The notes under the pieces: generated by a model | Database searches by the model: none | The model's input: only the letters and a program-made list of their open reading frames with translations | What the model was told of the DNA's origin: nothing | Assembly: GCA_020851565.1 (NCBI GenBank) | Contig: JADZCN010000031.1 | Location: forward strand, 51,962-115,961 | DNA from: Acidobacteriota bacterium | GTDB lineage: Bacteria > Acidobacteriota > Vicinamibacteria > Vicinamibacterales > UBA2999 | Direction: 5' to 3' | Length of the DNA stretch: 64,000 bases | Position numbers and translations under genes: made by a program | Shown here: piece by piece, positions 53,556 to 62,730 of the stretch | How the letters are laid out: each line of letters opens with the position of its first letter | Position numbering within the stretch: the stretch's first letter is position 1

Positions 53556-56132
53556 ATGGTGCAGCCCACGTTTCAGGACATCGCCACCCGGTCTCCCGAC
53601 GAGGCGTTGTCTCTCCTGTCGTCCGCGCGGGACGGCCTGTCTCCCGATTCAGCGGCCACGCGTCTTGCTGAGCACGGCCTCGACGAGCTCTCCGGCGCCG
53701 AGACGACGGCGCTCGAGATCCTCCTGCGCCAGTTCAAGTCGTCCTTCATCTATCTCCTGTTCGCGGCCTCCGCCATCGCCATCTACCTCCGCGAGTACCT
53801 CGACGCCGCGATCATCTTCCTCTTCCTCGTCATCAACGCCCTGCTCGGATTCGTGCAGGAGTACCGCGCCGAGCACGCGCTCCAGCTCCTGAAGCAGTTC
53901 GTCGAGCGCCGGGCCCGCGTGCGGCGCGGAGGGCTGGTGGTGAGCGTGCCTGTACGCGAGGTGGTGGCGGGCGATGTCGTCCTGCTCTCGGCTGGCGATA
54001 CGATCCCTGGCGACGGGCTCTTCATCCGCGCCGACGGGGTCGAGGTGGACGAATCGCCGATGACGGGGGAAACCTCGCCGGTGGAGAAGACATGCGGCGC
54101 ACTGGCCGCCCCGCCGGACGATGCCTACGGGGCCGCGAACATCGGGTTCACGCGCACCACCCTCATGGCCGGCGATGCGGACCTGCTGGTCTTCGCAACC
54201 GGCAACCACACCACCGTTGGCGGGATTGCGGGGACCATGCGCGCCGCCGAGGCGCCGAGCGCGTTCGAGGCGGGCGTCTCGGAGTTCAGCGCGTTCGTCC
54301 TGAAGATGCTCGGCGTGACGGTGCCTCTCGTGTACCTCCTCCACGCGCTGGTCACCGACAGCCAGGTGACCCTCGGGCAGTTCCTCCTGTTCTCCATCGC
54401 CCTCACGGTCTCGGCCATCCCCGAGGCGCTGCCTCTCGTCACCACCATCTCGCTCACCCGCGGCGCCCTCGCGCTGGCGAAGAAGCACGTCGTCCCGCGT
54501 CGCCTCTCGGCCATCGAGGACCTGGGATCCATCGACGTGCTGGCGACCGACAAGACCGGGACGATTACCGAGAACACGCTCCTGGTGGCGGACGTGTACG
54601 GAGACAGGGACACGCTGATCCGCTACGCGCTGGTGCCACCGCTGGCACGAGGCAGCTCCACCGTGCAGAACCAGGCGTTCGACGCCGCCATCCTGGCGGA
54701 GGTCGGCGAAGACGTGCGCGCGCAGCTGGCCGCCCTGACGCTCGTGGACGAGCTGCCGTTCGACCCCGTGCGCCGGCGCGCCACCGTGCTCGTCGAGGCC
54801 GATGAGAGGGACCTGGACCCGGCCGCGGGCGTCCAGCCGAGTAATCCAGCCAATCTGCGTAATCCGCGTAATCTGCGGCTGATCTCCCGGGGCGCACCCG
54901 AGGCGCTCTACGCCGGCGCCGCGGACGAGGCCGCCGCGCTGGCGTGGGCGGCCGGCGAGGGGCGGAAGGGCCGGCGGGTCCTGGCCGTGGCGTGGAAGGA
55001 CGAAGGGCCGGATGGCCGGCGCGTCGTGGATCCGGACGACGAACGCGGCATGACTCCCATCGGCGTCATCTCCTTCGCGGATCCGCTGAAGCCGACCACG
55101 CGGGCCGCGGTCGAACAGGCCGAGCGCCTGGGCGTGCGCGTGAAGATGATCACCGGCGACTCGAAAGAGGTGGCCGGCTGGGTGGCGGTCGAGATCGGGT
55201 TGATCGACGATCCGGCAGAAGTGCTGCTCGGCAGCGAATTCGCGCGCATGTCGCCGGAGGAGAGGGCGTCAGCGGTGGATCGCTACGACGTCTTCGCGCG
55301 CGCCACCCCCGAGCAGAAGTTCGACATCGTCAAGGCGCTCGATGCGAAGCACCTCGTCGGCTTCCTCGGCGAGGGTTTCAACGACGCACCCGCCCTGAAA
55401 GTGGCGCACGTGGGGCTCGCGGTGGACGGTGCTTCGGACATCGCGCAGGATGCGGCGGACGTCGTGCTGCTGAACCGGTCGCTCGAGGTGATCGTGGACG
55501 GCATCCGGGAGGGCCGGACGATCTTCGCCAACACGATGAAGTACATCCGGGCGACGCTCACGTCGAACGTGGGCAACTTCTACGCGCTGGCGTTCGCCGC
55601 GCTCTTCATCCCGTACCTCCCGATGCTGCCCGTCCAGATCCTGCTGCTGAACCTGCTGTCCGACTTCCCGATGATCTCCATCGCCGCCGACAGCGTGGAC
55701 GAGGCCGAGCTGGCGCGGCCGCGCGGCTACCAGGTGGGCGAGCTGACCGGCGTCGCCATGCTCCTGGGCGCCGTCTCCACGCTCTTCGACTTTGCGTTCT
55801 TCGGCTACTTCGTCCGTTTCGCCGAGCCGGCGCTCCTCCAGACGATGTGGTTCATGGGAAGCGTCCTGACCGAGCTCGTGCTGCTGTTCTCCATCCCCAC
55901 GGCGCTGCCGTTCTGGCGCTCCACGCCGCCGAGCGGGACGGTGCTGTGGCTGACACTGCTGGTGATGGCGACGGCAGTGGCGCTGCCGTTCATCGCGCCT
56001 GCCCGCGCGCTCTTCGGCTTCGTTGCACCCGCGCCGGAGCACCTGGTAATGGCCCTCGGGCTCGTCGCGCTGTACTTCGTTTCGACAGAGGCGGCGAAGC
56101 TGTTGTTCTACCGCTACTGGGAGCGCGCCTGA
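53556..56132 (+). CDS. P-type cation-transporting ATPase
   Basis: 858 residues. Actuator domain TGETSPVEK, phosphorylation motif DKTGT with Asp332, nucleotide domain, and GEGFNDAPAL in place of the more common GDGxNDxPAL. Helix M4 reads AIPEALPLV, as in Ca/Na/Mg-type P2-P3 pumps, and about ten membrane helices are present. Ion specificity is not certain. Residues about 427-440 (SNPANLRNPRNLR) are encoded by an ATCTGCG-type repeat sitting in frame inside the nucleotide-binding domain. Confidence 0.92.
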   Translation: MVQPTFQDIATRSPDEALSLLSSARDGLSPDSAATRLAEHGLDELSGAETTALEILLRQFKSSFIYLLFAASAIAIYLREYLDAAIIFLFLVINALLGFVQEYRAEHALQLLKQFVERRARVRRGGLVVSVPVREVVAGDVVLLSAGDTIPGDGLFIRADGVEVDESPMTGETSPVEKTCGALAAPPDDAYGAANIGFTRTTLMAGDADLLVFATGNHTTVGGIAGTMRAAEAPSAFEAGVSEFSAFVLKMLGVTVPLVYLLHALVTDSQVTLGQFLLFSIALTVSAIPEALPLVTTISLTRGALALAKKHVVPRRLSAIEDLGSIDVLATDKTGTITENTLLVADVYGDRDTLIRYALVPPLARGSSTVQNQAFDAAILAEVGEDVRAQLAALTLVDELPFDPVRRRATVLVEADERDLDPAAGVQPSNPANLRNPRNLRLISRGAPEALYAGAADEAAALAWAAGEGRKGRRVLAVAWKDEGPDGRRVVDPDDERGMTPIGVISFADPLKPTTRAAVEQAERLGVRVKMITGDSKEVAGWVAVEIGLIDDPAEVLLGSEFARMSPEERASAVDRYDVFARATPEQKFDIVKALDAKHLVGFLGEGFNDAPALKVAHVGLAVDGASDIAQDAADVVLLNRSLEVIVDGIREGRTIFANTMKYIRATLTSNVGNFYALAFAALFIPYLPMLPVQILLLNLLSDFPMISIAADSVDEAELARPRGYQVGELTGVAMLLGAVSTLFDFAFFGYFVRFAEPALLQTMWFMGSVLTELVLLFSIPTALPFWRSTPPSGTVLWLTLLVMATAVALPFIAPARALFGFVAPAPEHLVMALGLVALYFVSTEAAKLLFYRYWERA
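54841..54878. repeat. ATCTGCG-type repeat inside the P-type ATPase gene
   Basis: AATCCAGCCAATCTGCGTAATCCGCGTAATCTGCGG-type units match the intergenic ATCTGCG arrays at 23.8 kb and 25.5 kb in style. Here the sequence is coding and in frame, in a loop of the nucleotide-binding domain, where extra residues are likely tolerated. Confidence 0.75.
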
Positions 56133-56189
56133 AACAGCAGGGGCCAACCGGCACCGACGGTCTCCCGCCGCGCCGGATGGCGCAGCTCC

Positions 56190-57209
56190 TCAGCGTACCG
56201 ACGCCCCGCTGGCTGTGGCCTCGCGGGCCGGCTCCCCGGCCAGGAACTCCGCGTAGCGCGCCAGGTCCACGTTCCCGCCGCTGATGACGATGCCCACGCG
56301 GAGGCCCCGGACGCCCACCGCGCCGGTGAACGCGGCCGCGGCGGCCAGCGCGCCCGTGGGCTCCACCACCAGCTTCATGCGCTCGGCGAAGAACCGCATG
56401 GCGGCCACGAGATCCTCGTCCCTCACGGTGACGATGTCCGCCACCAGCGCCTGCATGACCGGGAACGTGAGATCGCCCGTGCGTTGGGTCTGCGCGCCGT
56501 CCGCGATGGTGCGCGGCACGTCGATGCTCACGATTTCGCCGCGCTGCAGGCTCTGCTGGACGTCGTTGCCGACCTCCGGCTCCACGCCAATCACGCGGCA
56601 GTGCGGGAGCAGGTCACGCGCGATCGCGGCGCAGCCGGAGATGAGCCCGCCGCCGCCCACGCAGGCCAGCAGCAGGTCCAGCCCGCCGCCGTCCATCTCC
56701 CGTACCTGCTCGATCAGCTCCAGGGCCGCCGTGCCCTGGCCCGCCATCACGTGCGCGTGGTTGAACGGCGGCACCACGGTCATGCCGCGCTCTTCCGCGA
56801 TCCGCCGCGCGATGGCCTCGCGGTCCTCGGTGTAGCGGTCGTACAGCACCACCTCGGCGCCGTACTCGCGCGTGGCCCGAATCTTCAGCGGCGGCGCATC
56901 GCTCGGCATCACGATGAGCGCGGGCATCCCGAGAATCTGCGCGGAGAGCGCCACGGCCTGCGCGTGGTTGCCGCTCGAGAACGCCAGCGCGCCGCGCGCG
57001 CGCTGCTCCGGCGTGAACTGCACGAGCGTGTTGTAGGCACCGCGGAACTTGAAGGCGCCCATGCGCTGAAGGTTCTCGCACTTGAAGAACAGGTGGGCGC
57101 CCGTGCGGGCGTCCGCTGTCCGGGAGGTGAGGACCGGTGTGCGGTGGGCGACGCCGCGCAGTCGTTCGGCGGCGGCCAGGACGTCGTTGCTGCTGATGGG
57201 CAGGGACAT
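56190..57209 (-). CDS. PLP-dependent threonine/serine dehydratase or serine racemase
   Basis: 339 residues. Fold-type II PLP enzyme: Lys in GAFKFRGAYN forms the cofactor Schiff base, SSGNHAQA binds the substrate carboxylate, and CVGGGGLISG binds the phosphate. There is no C-terminal regulatory (ACT-like) domain, so it is the short catabolic type. Known members deaminate L-threonine/L-serine to 2-oxo acids or racemise serine; the sequence does not separate these. Confidence 0.9.
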   Translation of the reverse strand: MSLPISSNDVLAAAERLRGVAHRTPVLTSRTADARTGAHLFFKCENLQRMGAFKFRGAYNTLVQFTPEQRARGALAFSSGNHAQAVALSAQILGMPALIVMPSDAPPLKIRATREYGAEVVLYDRYTEDREAIARRIAEERGMTVVPPFNHAHVMAGQGTAALELIEQVREMDGGGLDLLLACVGGGGLISGCAAIARDLLPHCRVIGVEPEVGNDVQQSLQRGEIVSIDVPRTIADGAQTQRTGDLTFPVMQALVADIVTVRDEDLVAAMRFFAERMKLVVEPTGALAAAAAFTGAVGVRGLRVGIVISGGNVDLARYAEFLAGEPAREATASGASVR

Positions 57210-57259
57210 GTGCCCATTACCCTATCCCATCAGCGGCAACCCGTGCGTCTGCAGCGTGG

Positions 57260-58222
57260 CTACTCCCGGAACTTCTTGTCCCGGAACGCGTGCCAGTGCG
57301 TCCGCATCCGCTTCGTCTGGTCCGACGTGAAGTGGTCCATGCACACGTCGTCCACGTAGTCCATGAAGTTCGTGATGGGATCCCCGCCAGGGAACGGCGC
57401 GCCGGTGCAGCTGTCGCGCGGCGCGCAGAAGAACTGGGGCTCGGCCTCCACGGGCGTGTCCTTGATCTTGTCGCCGGGATGCGTGCAGCCGCCGCTGCCG
57501 AAGGTGTGATCCAGGCCCAGCCAGTGGCCCACTTCGTGGGTGCCGGTGTCGCCCTGGTCGTAGGTGAGGAAGCCGTCCGGCTCCTCGCCGGTCGTGTACG
57601 GGAACTCGAAGCCGGTGCCCGGCAGCGCTGCCCAGTAGAGGACGACGCCGTCGTAGCCCGGCGAGAACTTGTAGTAGAAGGGCAGCGTCGCCCAGCCTAG
57701 GTAGACGTCGCCGTTGGTGGTGTAGATGTTCAGGCTTTCGGGTCCGCCGCGGCGGAGGGCCGTCTTCATGGCGACTTCCTCTGCGGAGCCGGCCACGGCG
57801 AAGAACCACGCATTGTTCGCGACGACCTCGACGCCCTTCAGGTCGAACGCGAACCCGCTGCCCGCGTACGCGGCGTTCAGCACCTGCATCTGGTCGGGCA
57901 CGAGGCCGCTGACGTTGGCGCCGCCGCTGCTGGTGGTGATGATGTGCCAGTAGACGGGGATGGTCACGGTGCCCCCCGGGTCCCGTCTGCCGCGGTTGGC
58001 CGCGGCTTCGATGATCTCCTGCATCTCGGCTGACGGCGTGCGGACGGCGCAGCGGTCGACGCGCCGCGTGAACGCGGGCTCGGCCGCGCGGGCGCCGGGA
58101 GCCTGCTCCGCGGCGTCGAGCCCGGCTGCGGCCGGCGATGGTGCCCCGGGCCCGGCAAGCCAGGCGACGCCGGCGGCGAGGAGGAGGGCAAGGGAGAACC
58201 TGGCGGGGAGTCGTGTCTGCAT
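57260..58222 (-). CDS. Pappalysin-type (M43) secreted zinc metalloprotease
   Basis: 320 residues from MQTRLPARF. Signal peptide, then a short pro-region, then the protease domain. Zinc site HEVGHWLGLDH fits HExxHxxGxxH of metzincins, and the Met-turn lies in NFMDYVDDVC. Several cysteines (CTHPG, FCAPRDSCTG, VCMDHF) fit the M43B pattern seen in pappalysin and ulilysin-like enzymes. Active outside the cytoplasm; substrates unknown. Confidence 0.92.
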   Translation of the reverse strand: MQTRLPARFSLALLLAAGVAWLAGPGAPSPAAAGLDAAEQAPGARAAEPAFTRRVDRCAVRTPSAEMQEIIEAAANRGRRDPGGTVTIPVYWHIITTSSGGANVSGLVPDQMQVLNAAYAGSGFAFDLKGVEVVANNAWFFAVAGSAEEVAMKTALRRGGPESLNIYTTNGDVYLGWATLPFYYKFSPGYDGVVLYWAALPGTGFEFPYTTGEEPDGFLTYDQGDTGTHEVGHWLGLDHTFGSGGCTHPGDKIKDTPVEAEPQFFCAPRDSCTGAPFPGGDPITNFMDYVDDVCMDHFTSDQTKRMRTHWHAFRDKKFRE

Positions 58223-58363
58223 GAGGGCGTCTCCGATCTGTGGTGTGAGGCGCACGTTACGCCGGCGGGTCGGATGTGTCAACGAAGCCCGCCGGTCGCC
58301 ACACGCATCGACTCGCTACAATGCACGAGCTGGCGCATGTGCTGCCATGGAGGATCTCCCGAC

Positions 58364-59323
58364 GTGAGAGGAAACGGGTTCCGAGCCGTCCGTGCGTTCG
58401 CGGGCGCCGTCGTCGTTGCCACCGCGTTCGCGGCCGTGCCCGCCCCGGCCGCCGCGCAGACCGCCGCCCGGCTCCGGCTGGACCCGGTGAAGGCGCTGCG
58501 GATCCAGGGCGTCACCGAGGCGGAGTCCCGCGAGTTCAACGCCCGCATCGCCGCCATGCACGCGTTCCTGGGCGCACTGGCCGAGCTCCGCGAGCCGCGC
58601 GCGCCGGAGTGCGCCTCCATCTACAGCAACATGGAGCAGCGGAAGAACGCCGTCGCCGGCACGGTGCAGGGGGGCGCGGTCATCGGCTTCATGACCGGCC
58701 CGCCGGGTGGGCCGTGCCCGAAGCTCGCCAGCACCGCCATCCAGATTCGCCTCAACGACCTCCGCTGGATCTACAGCTGCCCGCACCAGCTGCGCGAGCA
58801 GCAGTTCTGCACCCTTCCCGCGTTCCAGCCCGGGCAGGGCCGGTTCCAGCGCTGGGAGGGGCGGCAGGCGTTCTACGTGTGGACGCGCGGCGGCGAGCCG
58901 CTGCTCCTGCCCGTCACCAAGGACGACTACCTGCGCGCGTGGGAGGCCGAGATGCAGGCGCGCGTCGCCGCTGGGGAAGGTGACCCCGCGTGGCTCGGCA
59001 AGGAGATCGAGCGCATCCGTGCGCGGCGGTCCGCGCTCACGCCCGAGCAGCGGGCGCTGCCGGCCTGCGAGCAGCTGCCGGAGGCGGGGAAGGAGTACCT
59101 GCAGTGGGAGCCCGGCGCGGGGGCGTGCGCGCCGGGCCGGGCGATCGGCACGCCCAACCCCGGCGCGGTCCGGAGCACGCCGTCGCCGGTGGACGTCGAG
59201 ACGATTGTTCTTCGCACCGAAACCGGCCGCGTGGTGGGCGTGCCGGTGGAGGCGCACGAGCACAAGCTGCGCGTGCTCGGCGCGTTTGATTTCGAGGGGC
59301 TGGTGCGGGTGGTGACGCGATAG
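58364..59323 (+). CDS. Exported protein of unknown function
   Basis: 319 residues from GTG (VRGNGFRAVRAF...) with GGAGG about 10 bases upstream; the track start at 58274 seems too early. The signal peptide ends PAAAQT. The body has six or more cysteines (APECASIYSN, GGPCPKLA, YSCPHQL, QFCTLP, LPACEQLP, GACAPGRA), suggesting disulfide-stabilised folding, and a short Lys/Arg/Ala helix near the middle. No family recognised. A strong terminator follows. Confidence 0.68.
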   Translation: MRGNGFRAVRAFAGAVVVATAFAAVPAPAAAQTAARLRLDPVKALRIQGVTEAESREFNARIAAMHAFLGALAELREPRAPECASIYSNMEQRKNAVAGTVQGGAVIGFMTGPPGGPCPKLASTAIQIRLNDLRWIYSCPHQLREQQFCTLPAFQPGQGRFQRWEGRQAFYVWTRGGEPLLLPVTKDDYLRAWEAEMQARVAAGEGDPAWLGKEIERIRARRSALTPEQRALPACEQLPEAGKEYLQWEPGAGACAPGRAIGTPNPGAVRSTPSPVDVETIVLRTETGRVVGVPVEAHEHKLRVLGAFDFEGLVRVVTR

Positions 59324-59367
59324 GTCAGCGACCCCCTGCGCCCAAGGCGAAGAAACCCACACAACTG

Positions 59368-59399
59368 GGGGCAGCGGGAGACCGCTGCCCCTCGTTTTT
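59368..59399 (+). terminator. Rho-independent terminator
   Basis: Perfect 10-base stem GGGGCAGCGG / CCGCTGCCCC with a GAGA loop, followed by TCGTTTTT. It ends transcription of the exported-protein gene at 59323 and marks the boundary to the accessory region. Confidence 0.9.
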
Positions 59400-59451
59400 C
59401 CTAGGAAATTCTCAACTTGGGGCAACTGCAGTAAACCGCGAGCCGCTACCG

Positions 59452-59473
59452 ATTGTCAGCCAATTGTCAGCCA
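59452..59473. repeat. Tandem 11-base repeat ATTGTCAGCCA
   Basis: Two adjacent exact copies of ATTGTCAGCCA between the terminator and the first accessory gene. The interval 59400-59580 holds no other recognisable feature. It could be a remnant of a recombination or attachment site; no matching copy was found at the other end of the window. Confidence 0.5.
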
Positions 59474-59580
59474 ACGGCTGATTGAAGTCCCTCTCCCGAA
59501 GGCTCGTCCCAACCATCAGATTCTGACCTGCAGTCGCCTGCCATCTCGCCTCCAGTTCACATCGGAAAGGTGGTACGGCC

Positions 59581-60570
59581 ATGGATTTCGATCCTCGTTG
59601 GAATGATGACCCGCGCGACCGAGACGACGATGGTCGCGAACTCAGCCAAGGCAGTCGAGGCGTCTCGTCCGATCCACTCGAGCGCGACGCGCGTGACCCG
59701 CGTGACGTGTTCACTCGTGACCTCGATTTGCCGCGCGGTCCAGACCGCGAGCGCGTGTGGTTCCGCGAGCACAGCGTTCTCTTGCGCGGTTCGGAATCGC
59801 GGGCGCTGGCCACAACCGGCGCGTTCCGCGTCGTGCGCGCCGACGATCTCCGGGACAGCCGCGGCCAGGCCTACGACCCGCGCAGCGGCGAGCTCCGGCA
59901 CCTGCGTGAACAGAAGCTCGTGCGAACCATTCCGGTCCGCGACGGCCGTGCGCTCGTCGTTCTCACCGAGCGTGGCCGAGACGTCCTCGAGCGCAACCGG
60001 CACGAGCGCGAACAGCGCTTCTACTCCGGCCTTCAGCGGCCTCGCGAACTACTCCACGATGCGAAGGTCTACCAGGCGTACGAGCGCGAGGCAGAGCGTC
60101 TCCGCGAAGACGGTGCGGTCATCCATCGCGTGGTGCTCGACGTCGAGTTGAAACGCGAGTACCAACAGTTCCTTCAAGCGAACAACCGCGGTAAGTCCGA
60201 CAGCGACGGTCGTCCCGATCGTTCACCCGACGAGATCGCGCGCTGGGCGAGGGAGCACGACCTTCCGGAGAAGGACGGTCACGTTCAATTTCCCGATGCG
60301 CGCATCGTCTACGAGGACCGAGACGGCCGCGAACAGACTCGTGACATCGAGGTGGAGACGCTCAACTACCGCGGGGCGCACGCCTCCGCGAAAGCATCAT
60401 CCGGATTCAGTCGCCACAGCGCGGCCGGCATGCGGGTCGTCGGCTCGCGTGGCGTCGGTGGCGGAGGCAGCCGGCGCGGCAGCAGCGGGGGATTCGCCGT
60501 CACCGCGAGCACGGGTAAGAGAGGTGGTCGGGGCCTCGATCCACGGCTCGCAGAGGAGTTGTTGCGATGA
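59581..60570 (+). CDS. Charged winged-helix-type protein of mobile-element style, function unknown
   Basis: 329 residues. The first 60 residues are strikingly Asp/Arg-rich (WNDDPRDRDDDGRELSQ and on). Residues 80-140 look like a winged helix (LRHLREQKLVRTIPVRDGRALVVLTERGRDVLER). A helical part (KVYQAYEREAERLREDG) and a Gly/Ser/Arg-rich tail follow. Proteins of this kind accompany relaxase or replication genes on mobile elements, but no relaxase is visible. The last bases overlap the next start (ATGA). Confidence 0.65.
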   Translation: MDFDPRWNDDPRDRDDDGRELSQGSRGVSSDPLERDARDPRDVFTRDLDLPRGPDRERVWFREHSVLLRGSESRALATTGAFRVVRADDLRDSRGQAYDPRSGELRHLREQKLVRTIPVRDGRALVVLTERGRDVLERNRHEREQRFYSGLQRPRELLHDAKVYQAYEREAERLREDGAVIHRVVLDVELKREYQQFLQANNRGKSDSDGRPDRSPDEIARWAREHDLPEKDGHVQFPDARIVYEDRDGREQTRDIEVETLNYRGAHASAKASSGFSRHSAAGMRVVGSRGVGGGGSRRGSSGGFAVTASTGKRGGRGLDPRLAEELLR

Positions 60571-61556
60571 ATCTCGATGAGGCCATCGCCACCATCATCT
60601 CGCGCGGATTCACCGAGCGGCAGGCAGGCTTTCTGGTACTCGTCGCGCGTCACTCCGGCGTCTGCGTCATGCGCCAGTACTCCGCGTTCGCAGGCGTCGT
60701 CTTTGGCCACACGACGCGGAGGTTCTTCACCAAACTCGAGCGCCTCGGATGGGTCTCGACCTATAACTGCGCGCGCAAACGCGCGCGCATCTACCACGTC
60801 CGCCATCGGGAGCTGTACGAGGCCGTCGGTGATGCCGAATCCCGCCTCCGGCGTCCGCCCATCGTGCCACGCGCGCTCGAGCGCATCATGCTGCTCGACG
60901 TCATCCTGAAGGAGCCGGACCTCGTCTGGTTGACCTCGTCCGAGGAGAAGATGAGGCACGTCTCGGCGTTCACGGCGATCCCGAAGGACTCGCTGCCGCA
61001 GATGAGGACGCCGCAGGGAAGCTATGAGCCGGTGCGGTACTTCCCGGACCAGGCGCCGATCGGCATCCATCCGGATGGGCGGTGGATCCTGGTCTGCCTG
61101 GTGACGCAGGACGCTAAGCGCGAGTTGCGGACCTTCCTCGAGCGGCACCTCATGTTCCTCGCTGCTCTGCCAACCTGGACGATCCGCGTCGTCATCCCTG
61201 CCCACATGACCGCCCACGGGATGCGTTTCGTCGATGAGGCGCGACGAAACCTGCGCTGGCGTTTCGACGGACAGTTCCGCGACGACCTCCGCTGGTACTT
61301 CGAAACCCGGCGAGCCGGTGGCAACCCGGACGCTGTGTCAGACGATGACGAGCGCGCACACCGCGCGAGACTGCGACGCTTCTCTGGCCTCGGGTTCTCC
61401 GCGCTCTACCCGCACTGGGTGGCGAAGGGCGACGACGTGTTCCCGACCGTGGCCGCGCTGGTCGGCGACGCCTTGTTCCGTGAGGTGGGCGTCATCGAAC
61501 CGTTGGTGCTGCCGCACGCCTACAGCCACTTGGCGCCGCTGGTGGGGGTGGCGTAG
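60567..61556 (+). CDS. Winged-helix-type protein of mobile-element style, function unknown
   Basis: 329 residues, translationally coupled to the gene before it. The N-terminal 80 residues form a helix-turn-helix unit (TERQAGFLVLVARHSGVCVMRQYSAFAG...FFTKLERLGWVSTY). The C-terminal part (PIGIHPDGRWILVCLVTQDAKRELRTFLERH) is reminiscent of replication-relaxation-type proteins; I cannot name a family with certainty. A 70-base internal segment (60863-60932) is duplicated at 63492-63561. Confidence 0.65.
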   Translation: MNLDEAIATIISRGFTERQAGFLVLVARHSGVCVMRQYSAFAGVVFGHTTRRFFTKLERLGWVSTYNCARKRARIYHVRHRELYEAVGDAESRLRRPPIVPRALERIMLLDVILKEPDLVWLTSSEEKMRHVSAFTAIPKDSLPQMRTPQGSYEPVRYFPDQAPIGIHPDGRWILVCLVTQDAKRELRTFLERHLMFLAALPTWTIRVVIPAHMTAHGMRFVDEARRNLRWRFDGQFRDDLRWYFETRRAGGNPDAVSDDDERAHRARLRRFSGLGFSALYPHWVAKGDDVFPTVAALVGDALFREVGVIEPLVLPHAYSHLAPLVGVA

Positions 61557-61695
61557 GGACGTCGTCCGTCGTCCGAGCCCACACGTCTCGGTGGTCAGAA
61601 AAAGATCGCGTCCATGAACGCCACTCGGCGCTCCCAGATGTACTTCGCCCGCTTGGACTGCGGCGCAGTAATGTTGGACCTGTTAACCATGTCCA

Positions 61696-62655
61696 TCAGG
61701 CTTTCCGAAACTGCATCTCAGGGTACGCCGCGCGAGGATCAATGTAGTTGCCCTCTCCGTCGAACTTCGGCGGCAGCAACTCGGTTCGCCCCAAGCGCTT
61801 CCTCATGCGATTAAACAACGCAAAGGACTCGTCGTACTGCTCGAGCACCCGCGCCGGTATCGGAGCCCTCAACTCGCTGCGGAGGACTGTCAACCCTGCA
61901 TAGATCCGGGTGTCGTCCTTCTCCGGATCCGTCGCGCCTGTAGGATCCGGCTCCGACAGATAGTTGAGTTCGTACGCCGCGTGCTTCGAGGGTTTTTCCA
62001 TCGGCAGAACGGTGAGGCGCTTCTCGATTAGCGCGCGGTCCGCATCCTCGAGGCTTGTGCTCAGGAAAATCCTGCATCCGGCTCCGGACTCCTCCTCGCC
62101 GACGACGGCGCACACGACCCCAGAGCCATAGAACATCGACCGCGTGAGGTTGAAGCGCGGGAACGACTCGATGGAGAAGCGCTGGAAGTGGCACGAACCC
62201 TTAGCGATACATATGCGCACGGGAACCGCCCACCAGAGTAATTGACGCATCACCGTAGAGAGCGACACCGCCGCCTGCAACGCGTTGTCGTACACCGCGA
62301 AGGCGCAGTCGGAGAAGATCATCATCCGCTCCGGTCGTGAGCTGTCGAGTTCGTTTGCGGCAAGCCTGTCCAGCACCGCGTGGAAGCGTCCGAAGCGCTC
62401 ATGCGACTTCGACGTGGAGGTATTGACGGCCAGGGCCTCCTCGTCGATCTCGATGTCGAACATCTCCGGATGTTTCATCGCAAGCGCGCCAAATCCGAGC
62501 ATGTCGACGTAGCCCACTACTTTTGGCCCCTCGTTCGCCTTTCGGATCTCGCGATCCATCAGCACGCGAAAGAGCTCGCTCTTGGTGATGTCCTCTTCGG
62601 CCTGCTGTTCGGGTTTCACTTCGGCCGCTCCGTCCCACTTCTGGTCATCAGACAT
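61696..62655 (-). CDS. Class III nucleotidyl-cyclase-like protein
   Basis: 319 residues from MSDDQKW. After a charged N-terminus, KVVGYVDMLGFGALA carries the first metal Asp of class III cyclases (F/Y-x-D-x-x-G-F), and MMIFSDCAFAVYDN carries the second. The part RICIAKGSCHF fits the strand after it. Stand-alone cyclase domains of this style include Pycsar cyclases, which make cUMP or cCMP on phage infection, but the usual effector (TM or TIR protein) is not adjacent. It could also be an enzymatically idle relative. It lies between mobile-type genes and AbiE genes. Confidence 0.6.
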   Translation of the reverse strand: MSDDQKWDGAAEVKPEQQAEEDITKSELFRVLMDREIRKANEGPKVVGYVDMLGFGALAMKHPEMFDIEIDEEALAVNTSTSKSHERFGRFHAVLDRLAANELDSSRPERMMIFSDCAFAVYDNALQAAVSLSTVMRQLLWWAVPVRICIAKGSCHFQRFSIESFPRFNLTRSMFYGSGVVCAVVGEEESGAGCRIFLSTSLEDADRALIEKRLTVLPMEKPSKHAAYELNYLSEPDPTGATDPEKDDTRIYAGLTVLRSELRAPIPARVLEQYDESFALFNRMRKRLGRTELLPPKFDGEGNYIDPRAAYPEMQFRKA

Positions 62656-62685
62656 GGCGCACATGCTAGCAACCGGCAGGCTAGC

Positions 62686-62720
62686 TTGGCAATAATAGTT
62701 AAAGACGTTATATTATTGCC
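62686..62720 (+). promoter_or_regulatory. AbiEi promoter with perfect inverted-repeat operator
   Basis: TTGGCA (62686), 17-base spacer, TATATT (62709), with a predicted start about 10 bases before the ATG. A perfect 10-base inverted repeat GGCAATAATA (62688-62697) / TATTATTGCC (62711-62720) covers both boxes. AbiEi antitoxins are known to repress their own promoter by binding inverted repeats, which fits. Confidence 0.8.
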
Positions 62721-62730
62721 ACTCAGCCCC

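Noticed and set aside
59324-59580. Possible tRNA or attachment site at the island border
   Set aside because: No cloverleaf could be folded by eye; only the terminator and the 11-base tandem repeat are supportable.
61614-61814. 66-residue plus ORF
   Set aside because: No ribosome site or domain, and it overlaps the end of the cyclase-like gene.
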